The notes: a model not told the origin generated them from the letters alone. Counted from the first letter of the stretch, positions 29,801-44,800 are shown. The stretch is 64,000 nt of DNA from Isoperla grammatica (GCA_945910005.1 OX246739.1:8656139-8720138); one strand, 5' to 3'. Translations and numbers: made by a program.

Positions 29801-32800
29801 TTTTATGTGTATGAGGAGGGTGAGATATAGAATTAAATAGTTCATATTTCATAGCAATGTAGGTCAAAGGTCAACCGTGAAAATACGCTGTACTTATGAA
29901 TATTAGATTTACTTCGATTTAATCATTATTTGGTCGTTGAAGTTGTGACATATGTTTCATGTTATATCAATCCATCGATTGGTTTGAAACAACTTGTAAT
30001 TTTGTTTTTCCCCTTCTCTGCTGTCATTCTATCATTTCTACATAATATCCATTACTTCAAACCCATATGCTGCATTATTTACTGTAGCTTTTCCAGTCTT
30101 GGTCTGTTTCTGCTAGCTTTCCTCTCAATTTTCCCCTCAATTCCATTCTTTGATATTTTATCGTCCTTAAAACCATACCCGACTAGACCTTCGCATCAAC
30201 CTCTCCGCAATATGTTTTACCATGTGTTTATCTGACATTATTTCATGTATCATGTGATTATGTTTCTAATTGAAATAAAAATTTTATCACATGGGTTACC
30301 GAATATAATTTAAAGAGCGCATATCTTTTAAATGCGAACATTTTTTTATTTTTATAGAAGTCAAGATTAACATAATGAACTAACATCTTAGCTAACAACA
30401 TTCGCTTCAGTTAGGAACACATTAGATAGTTTAGATTCAGCAGATGTTCATGAATGTTAGGTAGTACTTTTAATTACATCTCATAAAGTTAGGGCTGGCG
30501 ATAAGTCGTAGTCTATTATGTCTTGGTAGATCAATTATGTACCCAAACCGCTACAAAAATCAAACCAATCTTTATATCTTTTATTTTTCTTGAACTCATT
30601 TTTCATACTATCAATACAAATTTTATAAATAAACATGCATAATAAAAGATCTATAAAATATATCTTTTATTCCAATTACACTTGGCTCGAAACTTGCTCG
30701 TGAGCCAGTGCAAGATAGTACTGAGGGAAGCAAATCTCATTTTTTGAGTATGCAACTTAGCGCCATAATGTCACGACACGTGCCTTGATTAAATGTTATA
30801 TGAAGAGTATACCAACAAGTTCTCAAAACAAAGAACCGTTTGAATACACAGTTCCAATATAGTTACAACCACTCGTTATATCCAAACCTGATATTGATGA
30901 AACGTTATGCAATAGGGGTTGTTTGTCCTTTTGAAGTGATAACATATTAATTAACTTTGCTACATTGTAAACAGTTTACAAAATAATCATACCACATGAT
31001 TCATGGAATGATTTGATTGGGAACGCACAACATACTTTGATATATAGTTATTAATATGCATATGACACCACTTCAAGGATCTCATCAATTGGTGTTTACA
31101 TTATAATAAGGGATGCACACGTGATCGATTTTCAATAAAATTTCGTTAATCGATAAAAGAAAAACACTATCGAAATTTTGTTTGTTTTCTGAAAAAAAAA
31201 AAAAAATAATAACGTGTTCGTAATGCATTATTTCCTTCTCGGGCCTTTATAGTGTTGAAATACTCGAAAATAGATGAATGTGTGATAACTTATATCAAGA
31301 TGTAAACACGGCGTATAATATGACATTTCAAAATAAGCCAGGATTCGTTGATGAAGATTTTTGTCTATTATTGCATTATGGGGGGGGGGGGGGGGGGGGA
31401 GTTGGTCTGTCGTATAGGGACTCCACGCGTCATAGGCCACTAGATTACACAATACCTGTTGTGTGAATCTCGTCAATGTTAGCTCATCTTTACAATAGCA
31501 CCCACTGTATTTTAGTTTATGTGTTCTCGTCTCGCGTGTTATAAAAAGTTCGTGCAAGAGCATTTTAAGAGTTTCGTTTTCCCTGGCTCGCGAGAGAGAT
31601 GAGCTGGTGTGGGTGTCCCAGCCCAGCGCGTGAGAGTTGAGGGTTGAGGGTTGAGGGTAGAGATCTCCCCTCAACCCTCCCATCAAATGAAATAAGATAC
31701 TTGAAAAGATAATGAAAAGAGTATTATGTTTATTTCCAATTACTTTTATTTTCTTAGAAACAGATAATATTTGAAAAAGATATTTTTGCAAGGGTAGTTT
31801 TACTGTATTGTTCTGTGATGATTGAAATGAATGAATGTACACATATTATTAATTTGATTATTGAGTTGAAGGACCTTGATTATATTCAAACTAAGTTATA
31901 ACTAATAAATGTATTGTTTAATTTACAACTGCATGATTTAATTCTAGATTAAAATAGTGTAATTTCAAAGAAAAAGCATTAATATGATTTAAGCTATTCG
32001 AAATCAAGTTGCAACTTTCAGAATTTTTTAAGATAATTATTTTTATACACAACGCTGTTTATTCAATAGAATGATATATATTTAAATACTTATCTATCAG
32101 TGTTGTGTAGTACACAAGTACTACTACACTAGTATTTACACGATTGTTCTACGGTTAACTAACTACGGTGGTTCGTGTCTCAAAATGTGTTTGCCTATAC
32201 TACATCTAATTGGAACGTGAAGAGAAGTGAACAAAGTTGAAGGAAGCTTCAGATAATTGTTGATTACTGCGCATCCTAGAAACACTAATGAAAGATGTTC
32301 GTCCGCTGATTGGGTCGTTAGATCGGAGTGGTTTGTTCAGCCACATCGTTATTAACAGCCAACTAAAGATCTCGAGAAGCTTCTCCACCATCATTAACGA
32401 TTTACGTCATGAGTTCGTCTTACCTCGCTTCTCAGTTTCTTGATTTCTGTCGACAGTTCCTCGCACTGATGAATGTAATGCCACTTGGCGGTCCGCTCGC
32501 TCTCAACAACTTGCAACAAGTGTAAATGCTTCTGTTCGAGTTCTTCTTTTTGAAGCAACAGTTTGTTGAAGCTGTGGACAAAATCACACGTTATACAAAC
32601 TCAATGCAATGATCTTCTGATGACGGCATTGGGTAAAGCTCCAAGTGTTAAACTTATTTAACTGTATTCTATTGATATCTTGAGACCGAATAATACATTT
32701 AAAAAGTTATTCCTTCGTGGAATTTCGTTTTTTAACGGCTAAACAATAAATTTTCAATACTTCAAATATTTAAATTGTAAAGATTTAAAATAAATTAATC

Positions 32801-35800
32801 AAACAATTTAAAGGATTCATTCATGTTTGAAATATGCCAATCGTAACAATTGCAACAATGGAATTTTCTAATATCCCTTGTTTGTATAATATATAATATA
32901 TCGCTACTCTTTATTCCAACATCATTTAGTTGTATAATACAAAACAAAATTCTGGCGGGTATCACCTTTTCAGAATCATCAAGCTTTCTCAAGAAAACAA
33001 TTAAAAACCGTTAACTTAGCTAATAATGTTCCTTTTACGTACCCTTGATAAATTGACAAGTCCATTCTAAAGTTCTAAAGTTCTGTTCTAATTAAAGTTG
33101 TTCTTAGATATTGTCGTTTGTTTTCATCAATGTCTTAAATACTCGATTGTATCCAACAAACTACTGAAGTATGAAGGAAACAAGCAAAGAAATGGTGAGC
33201 CTGTAGCTGATTATGCTAGACTGCAAACAGTAAATATTATCACATTTCATCACGCAGAGCGTTCTTCCTCACAAAATAAGCAACAAGTAGTTTTGAAGTC
33301 ACATGTTTTTTCTGGCGTTAAAAACAAGTCACGCCCTATTACGATATCGATACAAATTACCTCTGTTACTGGAGTCAGAGTGAACTACGTCAAAGGTATT
33401 AGTGCGGCCGTTTGAACCTGGTATACGCGGGAGTAGAATAGATCTGCATGGATAATCGGGCATTGGGGAGACGTTTGACAAAGACATCGACTAGGAGATA
33501 GAAGTTTACTTTAGACAGCTTTGTGAATCACCGCCTAGAAACGCAACGGTTTGATAGGATGGAGGTTGGACCAGACACCCCTTCGGTATAGTAATAAGGG
33601 TTTGTACATCACCCATGTCCTACCTCGATAATTAACGGTATCTGAAAGGCAGCACGGGAACTACGAGATATGTTGAACATTCCTTTGAAATACAAATGTT
33701 TTTAAAATCATTGTTTAGCTGATACGCCGTTTATTTAGGAAGTAGGTCCAAGTACTTGAAAATCAAGGTCTACTTGATCTCCGTCTAGCGGAGGCTCGTC
33801 GAACTCGCAAGTAAAGTCGTCGTCGTCGCAGTCCGTTCCACAATGTTAAACATCACAAATGGGAGAAACGTGAAAGAAAACAAATAAAGCGATCTGTCAA
33901 CCAAAATGACCCCCTAAAAAGGAAAAAATATCATATTTTAAGAACTTCAATCATTGTATTCTTTTAAAATGTTTCTTTAACATGTACTAAGTATGGTATT
34001 AGATGATCAAGAACGTAGATTTGATTATTATAATTTTTAATAGTTGTTTTAGTGGGATACAAAATTGCGATTTTGGTTCCCTTTCGACGACCTAACATAC
34101 GAGTTCGACCATGCGGAGATCAAGTAGACCTTGAGTCTAAGTACTTGAAAATGATTCACATGAATGTACCTTGCTTCTCGGATGGCATCAATCCACATCT
34201 CACATTCAGGCTCACTGGCCGCGCGAAGTTCGTATTGACGCTGACTCTCACATCGGTAGGTAATGGCAAAGCAGTACTGAAACAAGATAGAACATGTCTA
34301 TATTACAGCAGCAAGTGGGCAGACAATGCTGTAGAACATGTCTATATTACAGCAGCAAGTGGGCGGACAATGTTGTAGAACGTGTCTATATTACAGCAAC
34401 AAGTGGGCGGACAATGCTGTAGAACATGTCTATATTACAGCAGCAAGTGGGCGGACAATGCTGTAGAACGTGTCTATATTACAGCAACAAGTGGGCGGAC
34501 AATGTTGTAGAACATGTCTATATTACAGCAACAAGTGGGCGGACAATGCTGTAGAACATGTCTACATTACAGCAGCAAGTGGGCGGACAATGCTGTAGAA
34601 CATGTCTATATTACAGCAGCAAGTGGGCGGACAATGCTGTAGAACGTCTATATTGGCGCTGACTCTCACATCGGTAGGTAAAGGTTATCAACTATACAAT
34701 TATGGCCGACATCAACACGGCTACCTTTGACTCTCACCCCTTCATTTTTGGAAACGTATCTTAGTTTTGATTTATCATAAAATTGACGTTTATTGGTTGT
34801 GATAGCAACATAGCAACTGCGTTTGTTCGCGTTACATAATGTAAAAGCCAATTTCACGGTTTTGATTATGCATCGAGTTTAAAACATCAATTTGTTTGAT
34901 CTATAAAAATAGCTCTCTAGACTCTATGAACTGGAACTAATTAATGCCAGAATTCACCCTACTGGTATGCTTTTGTGCGTTGCTGGAATCATTCAATACT
35001 TGAAAAACTTAATCAAATTACTAATTTATGAGTATATTCCAATTAAAAAGCAATGTACTCGGTTACGTTTTTAATAAAATACCAATTAATTTGAACACTA
35101 CTTCGTTTAAAAATATGTGCATTGTACGGTGCAGAATTTATAGTTATTATACAAAATACCATGTTCTTTGTCAAGCGGAGGTTTATTTACTTATTTAATG
35201 TCTATCCTATTCAGTTATGAAAACTGATTTACAAAGGAGGACCTACAATGGGATGTTTAAATGCTCAAATTAAGAAAAAGAGATGTTACGACAAATGTTC
35301 TGGGAAACAAGTATATATTTGTTTCAATACCAAATGTTGAATTACATTTTGTCTATTGTTAACACCGGCAGGCTGTAAGAGAGCATGTTCACCCTACAGA
35401 AGCTTTTCCTATCTGTATATTAGTGTAAACTACAATAAATAACAACAAAAATAATATTCAATATGTGTCTAAAGTTTATTGCAATGAATCTGTGGTCCTA
35501 GGATCCCGCCCTCCTTCCCCTACCTCACTCCATACCTCGAACCGCCGGGTCGTACCGCTACCCCTCGCGGCTGACCTGAGCCGGCGATTCGAGGGAGTGA
35601 GGTAGGGGAAGGTGGGCGGGATCCTAGGACCACAGATTCATTGCAATACACTTTAGAAAGTAGCTTACACATGCTTTTGTCATAGTCTATTGACTAAAGG
35701 CCAAAGAGCGAGAGCCAATTTCAAATATACGATCATTGATTGGCCGCCAACCACTCGCCTATGAAGCACACATCGGTAAGGGTGTTGGAAGCAAGAATAA

Positions 35801-38800
35801 TGCCTGTTCGAAAGTCTTTTACGGTTCATAACCACTCTGGATCTAACTCTCAAGGGTGACTGATAAGGGGTGGATCTTGCGGTCTCATGCTATGTTTGCC
35901 ATGAGAGCGGTTGCGAGACGTCAGAATCAGGGTACTTGTGATTGGCTGCCGGTCTCCTTGGTGATCGCGTTAAGCCAGACGATGAAATGATACGTAGGAC
36001 GCACTCAATAAATACGTACATAATTAATACCTTGTGAAGTGCGCTACCTTCTCGTTTACAAGGATGGCTAATTGGCAGGAATTATTTAGCTTCGTTGCTG
36101 TGACGACTTCATTCGCCATTTGCATTTATGCCTGCTTCATACTGTTAGATGCCAATTCTTATAGTTAAAATGCCCTGCGGTTTCTGTGGTCGAAATGGAA
36201 ATATTTCTTATGGGGGATGGTCTAAACACTAAACACGTACAGTGGACATCTAGTAATATTACTGTAACAACTGGGTGGGGAGGGGGAGGGGGCATTGGTA
36301 GATGGTAGTGATGAGTTTATGAAATTCTTGCACTTTATCTGTGTTGATAACACGTGCACGCGCATTGACAAGAAACGCATAACCAATCTAAGATTATTGA
36401 GCCTAAGGCATCAAAGCGCTTTAAGCGTTTAAAATAGGATACCATATATTTTGTAAAATAAATGGTTATTTACATTTCTGCAATGTAGAACCTACTTTTT
36501 TATCATGTCCACTTTTGCACCTCCATTCACCTAATGTGTAGTTTTAAATACAACAAATCATAAAAGGCATAACGTGTGAGATAATCTTCAATAATTGCTT
36601 TCTCTATTTCATTACTCCGAGACACAAGAAAACAATATTTATCATTTTGCCTTAACTCTCACACGAAATACAATTTATCGATTTGTTTTCATTTGATACA
36701 AGTTGTCTGATTTCATTGAGCAACCTACATTATTTGCACTCTCTAAATAAATTATTCACACCCACATAACTCAACATCGTGACCTTTGAACTTGTGCTTT
36801 TTCATTCACATATCACCATTACAAGTAATAAATGTGTAATAATTGAAACGGTAATACACATTGCATTCCATTAAGTAATTCAATGCATTACGATAAATTA
36901 TACCATCAGAACTCGGCACTTATGTGAACCGAATGCAATTATACAGGATCACAGTAATGGTTAAATACGTTGCATATTGGTTTGTTGGTGACTAATCCAG
37001 TTGCATTGCGGCAACAGAATAATGGACGAAATGTGTAATAACATGCTGGAATGTTGCACTTATGATAGGATTTCAATGGGCTAATTGGAGTGGAAGCTAA
37101 TCTTCATTCATTAGTGTGTTTGTGAATATACGATTTGATTGCGTGGTTTGGATTTAATATACCTCACTTTGTATTGTAGCTAGAAGAGACTCCAGTGTGT
37201 AGGTCACAACAATGTTATTGGTTAATAGTGACCTTCAAATCTTCTTCTGATATTCTATATTAAAATATCAAACTTATTTTACTTTGTGCGTTATTAATGT
37301 CCAAAATAAATAATTAGTCATAGAAGACAAATTAGATCTAACATACTATGCTTCTGATTTAAAGTAAGGTTATCTGTAAAGAAGAATTGTTTTGTTAATC
37401 ATTATAATAATATTGTTTGGTTATTGATACACGGCTGGTGACTTTATGTCCCGTTTTTCTGCCATAAATAGATATATATGAAATCATAGAGATCAGTTCC
37501 ATTTAAAATACGTTCTAATTGTCATACAAATCAAATATTATTATTCTCAGACAGTTCTGACTCACTCTCAGCTAGTAGAGTAGTAAAAACATCGCATGGA
37601 ACTTCTCTATTCCACATTGTGTACAATGTACAAAACCCTGCCTTACCCACATAAAAATTCATCTCTTTCTCTCTATACCTCTTTCTCTCTTTTCCTTCTA
37701 TTGTATATACAACATTATCAATACATTTAATATTTTCTAAAATGATTGTGAAGGCTGGATGTAAGAGAAGGCCTAACAAGTCTTAATTATCCCGCCTGAA
37801 CATAAAGCCAATTATATCTACCTCTCCTTTTCTCGTATTAAAAACACAGTAGTTGTTAATAACATCTAGTTGTATCGCAACCAACTAGGGCTTACTCAGG
37901 GTGTGTTCCAACTTGGCGTTTTTCGTAGTGGACTGAGCTTAGTTATACTAATCGAAAGGAAGTGACGTCACAAGCAGGCGACCAATGCTCCTTATTTGGC
38001 CAGTGGTTAGTGGGTAGTGGGTAGTGGGTAGTGGCCGAAAGTGTACACTACGACACCAACTAACCCACTAAACCAAGATGGTTGATACCAGCCATCACAG
38101 CTGATACTTTTAGGTTAGGAAAATACCCAACCTGTGAGTGGAAGTATTATGATCGTATTTATTTACATTATATGATTAATAACAATAAACTTTGTATAAG
38201 GATACTATAGGTGGCGTGCCCAAAGCTGTTAGCGTTTAGTGTGTAGCAGGTATTAGTTAGTGATTAGTGGTTAGCAGGCGAAAAATCAAGTTGGAACACT
38301 CCCTCAACATACGCTGGTAACGGTTATAACGAATAGACCCGAGAAACGCAAATGGTAATGTTGGCTAACCTGACGCTTGCTAAACGAATACGAATGTTGG
38401 CTAACCTGACGCTTGCTAAACGCTTAATTGCAAACTGTTTCCACTCGGGAACGTTTCGCCTTATTAGCACGGTTGTGTTTTACCTGGCACTGTTGTTTGA
38501 CGCAGCATTCTTCTATCAGCATGTACGCGTTTCCCGCTATGAGAAATTATTTATTATGGTTGGGTTAGTCAAGCCTACATACCGTTACATCAGAGTTAAC
38601 TTTTAAATATAAACTATCGTTATGTCTTATAATTGCCCTGAATTACATGTTTTATATGGCCGAATTACCTATGTTTGGTATTCTTCAACGAGAGATACTA
38701 TACAACATAATGTGATATGTTAGAATGTTGTATTGTATGTTCTTATCACGAAGACTGTTAAGAAACGGTTTGGTCTCAAAGGTAGCCTATTTATTTTTAT

Positions 38801-41800
38801 TCGTGAATATTGTTGTGGTTGGACATTTCAATTAACTAACATATTTGGTGAGTACATAAGAACATATACAAAGAAAAAGTTCATGGTCTCAACACTAGAC
38901 TCGCCAATGACTTTCACGTAGAATTACAGATCAATACTGTTAACCAAAAATCTATTTTGTGGAATTAATGCCATCAAACTGTACAATGGGAATGTTACGC
39001 TTCCCACTTCATACACAAATCAATAGCAATTTCAATAGAATGTATACACTTTCTAAAGTAAACATACTATCAATATAATGTATGTTATTGTAAATGTCAA
39101 TCTCATCTACGTATGTTAAATGTTGACATGCTTTTATAACTCAATCTAACATTATATGACAACTATTTCATTTGTAATGAGAAATACTATTTTTTAAGTG
39201 AATTGCACTGTGTGCATGCACTTTCATATATCATAATAGCGAAAACTAAAACAAACACCACTACTACCTTCTCTTATACCCCGGTAATATAGAAGCTGAA
39301 ATAGGCTTGACCCGGAATTAATTGGTACAGAATTTTTTTTTATCAGAAGTTGTTTGCTATGTATACCTACATATTCCGAAGAAAGTTTACCGCCGTCCGA
39401 CCCCCCTAATTAACGTTATTAATTAAATTGCTAAAATTAATTAATGCTTATATAATCGTTATTTTCAAAGATTTTTCTGATATTGTATATTAAATACATT
39501 AAGTAAGGCCTTTTGTAATAAGAAAAACATTGAAAACCTGTATATAGATATTTCGGCAAGCATTAATTAATTAATATCAATATAATAACATTTTTAATAA
39601 AATGGTTCCCGTGTATAATTGGTATAATGGAATATATAGTTGATAGTTGTAAATACATAAGGAAACACATATGAAACTACTGTAGAAAGTTTACCGAAAT
39701 AAAAGTAATATTCGTTTGATAAATCAGCATAATTAATGAATACATTAATTACCGATTGTTTAAAAGGAATACATATTTGAATGTTTGCATTATGGGTATC
39801 AAAAGAAAGCTGCCGATCCGTGGGTTTTAATATCGGTATCTTCGGGTGAATTAAAAACAAAAAACTACATTTTTCTTTTGGGGGGGGGGGGGGGGGGATG
39901 CAGATATTTCGTCAAACGTATGGAATAAAAGCTAATACCTTGTTTTTAGGAAAAGTACCTTAACAGCACGATTAAAAAAATGTACCAATGTACCCTAGTG
40001 CTTGGCCTATATATTCGGGTGGAGGGCGGTTAGGGGTGGTGGAGGGGGCGGGGGGTAAATAAAACAGGCACTTTATGAACCCATTTTAGAAGTGATCTAA
40101 CCAATGATGGAAGTGTGCCGCAGCGTCGTACTGGTACTTATTTGAATACCAGTTCTTACTTACTTTTTATGTATATACATCACATTCTAGCAATAACTAA
40201 CTTGTTTCGTATGTTTTAAAATACCAGATATAAATAACATTTCAAAATATAGTCAAATAGACCCGATGTGAAATAAACTCAAATTAAGCTAAACGAACAA
40301 GTATCACTGACCCACTTCAACAACAGAACAGTAATTTGCGTTAAAACAGGAATATAATAAGTCGAAAAAACAAGATACTACGTCCATGGAAAACATGTTT
40401 AGTAAGACCTAATTTTAATAAAAGTCTTTAAAATGTTTGCTGAACACTACAAATTTCACCTTATTGTCTCTTTAAACCTCTTGTAATTGGGTGAAAGGTG
40501 GAGGGGAAAAGATCATTGAGCTACAGCCCTTCTTTCTTACAACTTGCATCACTGGATCTGGCACCAATTGATGTGACGTCATAAATATGAGGTCCGGTTT
40601 CTCCGATACAAAACTTATGGCCCGTCTACCAAGAATTAAAAAAATTTGTAATATTGTCATTTCTGCGGAATTTCTCAATGAACAGTATAACAAAGATTTC
40701 ACCCGTAATACCAAACAAACTTTAACGTTTAGATAAACATATAATAAGACTTACATTTTTATGCAATTCATACAACAAAGTAAATAAGTTGTTGATATTG
40801 ATTACTTGGGTATCGAATTCAGTGAGCGCAATTATTTTTGAGCCGTTCATTTGTGGAAATACAATAAAGTCGATCCTTTGCTGATTTTCCAACGACTCTC
40901 GCGCGTCTTTCGAGAGTCATCAGAGGCAACACTACCTTCAGATTATTGTGTTCCAAGGCAAGATCAAAATTTTTCTCTTGTGTATACTGTTTGGAATATA
41001 AAGCCCCAACCGCAATTGTCGGTATCGGGATCGCAATCGCAATTAAGAAATCATAGAAGAGTTAACCTACATGGTTCTCATGGCGCTGTTCACAATAAAA
41101 TCTTTATGTCGTAATGATTTAGCATAAGAAAATGTACGGTAACGATCCATTCCGACCCCGATTATGATCGCGAATATGAATATGAATACGAGAATATGGA
41201 ATATGAAAAAATAAATAACAATTGCTTTGTATTTTATGGAGGGCATTGACTGCATCGTTTATACATTGGTCCAGAGACAAATCTTATGAAGAGCTGCTAC
41301 GCAATATGCATGCTTAGTACATAAAAAGCAAATACTAAAATACCACTGTAGTAGTTGATGTTGATTATAATGGGCTATCAACAACAGCAAAAAAAAAACA
41401 TTTTAAACAGAGTGGCATGGTTATAAACGCCCTACAATCCAGTTGAACCAAACATGACTGTTGCTTGAGCAGCAAAAATAATTTTCCCACCAACCCAATC
41501 AAGGGGCCATATTATTGGTGTCTAATTAACAAATCAAGATTCACTAAGCTTCCTACATCGGGTCAAGAAAATAACCTATCATAACAGTACTTCAAGCAAA
41601 AGATGATGCCGCACGTAGAGTCATCTAACCATGAGAATTATACCATCATTGCCTGGTGAATCACTGCAAAGTGAATCTTGGTAGACGGGCCTATAATTTT
41701 GTATCGGATTATATTATTGGCGGTGTTTAACGACGTACTCGACCCCTTAGGTCATATGACGTCTTCCGATATCAGGTCCATCTACATCGCGAGGTCGTCA

Positions 41801-44800
41801 ATCGTCATAAAGGGAATCCAGCAAGGGAGGGCAGGGACAAGTGGGAGAATAAATCATCAGTGGGATAGTGGAGGTAGAGGAATATCACTGGGTCTCCTTT
41901 CGTCACCTCTTACGACCAGCAGGGTCACTCTGGGCTTATTCTAACCCAGGCCGTGACGGGTCTTTTGTATCGGAGTAATCGAATCTCATATCTATGAAGT
42001 CACATCAATTAAATTGGGTAAACATTAAAACATTAAAATTGAGTTTACAAGGCGCTCTTTTACTTAACCCCACCCCTCCTCACCAATATATTAGCCAAGT
42101 ACTAGGGTACATTTTCTTTTATCCCCTTGTTACAGTACTTTTCCTAAAAACGACGTATTAATATCTTTCGATTGATACGTTTAACGAAACATCTGCATTT
42201 CCCCCCCCCCCCCCCCCCCCCCCTCCATCCCCTAGGAAAATGTTTTTTTTTTTTACTTCTCCCGGAGATACCGATAATAAAACCCACGTATCGGCAGCTT
42301 TCTTTTGATACCCATAATGCATACATTCAAATATGTATTCCTTTTAAACATCGGTAATTAATGTATTCATTAATTATGCTGATTTATCATACGAATATTA
42401 CTTTTATTTCGGTAAACTTTCTACAGTAGTTTTATATGTGTTTACTTATGTATCTACAACTATCAACTATATATTCCATTATACCAATTATACACGGGAA
42501 CCATTTTATTAAAAATGTTATTATATTGATATTAATTAATTAATGCTTGCCGAAATATCTATATACAGGTTTTGAATGTTGTTCTTATTAAAAAAGGCCT
42601 TACTTAATGTATTTAATATACAATATCAGAAAAATCTTTGAAAATAACGATTATATAAGCATTAATTAATTTTAGCAAATTAATTAATTACGTTAATTAG
42701 GGGGGTCGGACGGCGGTAAACTTTCTTCGGAATATGAAGGTATACATAGCATACAACTTCTGATAAAAAAAAATTCTGTACCAATTAATTCCGGGTAAAA
42801 TTGCTATTTGACCGGGGTATTAGCAACATAGGTTGGCGAGACAATTAAGTTTCCCATCGTTATTCGTGTTTCACGGGCATCATAGTGAACTGAACACAAC
42901 TTCAAACTACAAAATAATTAATATGAAGCTCCTTTGGGATAATTCTTACCATTTTGTCTGCGTTTTCTTTGCTCTTGGACGGGTGTGTTGTGATAATGCT
43001 AGATGCCGTGATGAGTCGTTCACAGTACGACCCTTCAAGCAGGACAACACCTGCCGGCCGCACGCTACCCTCTGCTTCATAGTAGAAGAGCATGTTCTGC
43101 AACACATTACAAGGTGTATCACACACTGCACTACTATGTGGTGATGATGCTATGAGTCACAGTACGACCCTTCAAGCAGGACAACGCACGCTACCCTCTG
43201 CTTCATAGTAGAAGAGCATGTTCTGCAACACGTTACAAGGTGTATCACACACTGCACTACTATGTGGTGATGATGCTATGAGTCGGTCACAGTACGACCC
43301 TTCAAGCAGGACAACGCCCGCTACCCTCTGCTTCATAGTAGAAGAGCATGTTCTGCAACACATAACAAGGTGTATCACACACTGCACTACTACGTGGTGA
43401 TGATGCTATGAGTCGGTCACAGTACGACCCTTCAAGCAGGACAACGCACGCTACCCTCTGCTTCATAGTAGAAGAGCATGTTCTGCAACACATTACAAGG
43501 TGTATCACACACTGCACTACTATGTGGTGATGATGCTATGAGTCGGTCACAGTACGACCCTTCAAGCTGGACAACGCACGCTACCCCCTGCTTCATAGTA
43601 GAAGAGCATGTTCTGTAACACATTACAAGGTGTATCACACACTGAACTACTATGTGGTGATGATGCTATGAGTCGGTCACAGTACGACCCTTCAAGCAGG
43701 ACAACGCACGCTACCCTCTGCTTCATAGTAGAAGAGCATGTTCTGTAACACATTACAAGGTGTATCACACACTGCACTACTATGTGGTGATGATGCTATG
43801 AGTCACAGTACGACCCTTCAAGCAGGACAACGCACGCTACCCTCTGCTTCATAGTAGAAGAGCATGTTCTGCAACACATTACAAGGTGTATCACACACTG
43901 CACTACTATGTGGTGATGATGCTATGAGTAGGTCACAGTACGACCCTTCAAGCAGGACAACGCACGCTACCCTCTGCTTCATAGTAGAAGAGCATGTTCT
44001 GCAACACATTACAAGGTGTATCACACACTGCACTACTATGTGGTGATGATGCTATGAGTCGGTCACAGTACGACCCTTCGAGCAGGACAACGCACGCTGC
44101 TTCATAGTAGAAGAGCATGTTCTGCAACACATTACAAGGTGTATCACACACTGCACTACTATGTGGTGATGATGCTATGAGTAGGTCACAGTACGACCCT
44201 TCAAGCAGGACAACGCACGCTACCCTCTGCTTCATAGTAGAAGAGCATGTTCTGCAACACATTACAAGGTGTATCACACACTGCACTACTATGTGGTGAT
44301 GATGCTATGAGTCGGTCACAGTACGACCCTTCGAGCAGGACAACGCACGCTGCTTCATAGTAGAAGAGCATGTTCTGCAACACATTACAAGGTGTATCAC
44401 ACACTGCACTACTATGTGGTGATGATGCTATGAGTAGGTCACAGTACGACCCTTCAAGCAGGACAACGCAAGCTACCCTCTGCTACATAGTAGAAGAGCA
44501 TGTTCTGCAACACATTACAAGGTGTATCACACACTGCACTACTATGTGGTGATGATGCTATGAGTCGGTCACAGTACGACCCTTTAAGCAGGACAACGCA
44601 CGCTACCCTCTGCTACATAGTAGAAGAGCATGTTCTGCAACACATTACAAGGTGTATCACACACTGCACTACTATGTGGTGATGATGCTATGAGTAGGTC
44701 ACAGTACGACCCTTCAAGCAGGACAACGCACGCTACCCTCTGCTAAATAGTAGAAGAGCATGTTCTGCAACACATTACAAGGTGTATCACACACTGCACT

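Larger units (their letters stand above)
28056..32423 (-). other. Intron 4
   Basis: Holds a probable non-LTR/SINE 3' end (28860-29040), a possible plus-strand exon-like segment (29589-29687), a poly-G run at 31381-31399 and GGGTTGA repeats near 31637. A 204-codon open frame on the minus strand at 31228-31842 spans the poly-G run and lacks a recognisable domain; it is treated as chance. Confidence 0.75.
32572..34169 (-). other. Intron 3
   Basis: AT-rich intron. It holds copies B (33735-33900, minus) and C (34079-34155, plus) of the acidic-motif repeat in inverted orientation, next to the exon 3 donor. Nothing else recognised. Confidence 0.75.
34277..42949 (-). other. Intron 2 (about 8.7 kb)
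   Basis: Contains the 44-bp array beside exon 3, a SINE fragment near 35186, a 184-bp hairpin at 35471, a terminal-inverted-repeat element at 37898-38304, a two-copy 36-bp repeat at 38357, and the large foldback element 39277-42819. The stretch 35.7-37.9 kb is plain AT-rich sequence. No coding exon recognised. Confidence 0.8.

Noticed and set aside
31228..31842. 204-codon minus-strand open frame in intron 4
   Set aside because: It spans a poly-G run that creates its poly-Pro, has no recognisable domain, and the length can arise by chance in a window of this size.
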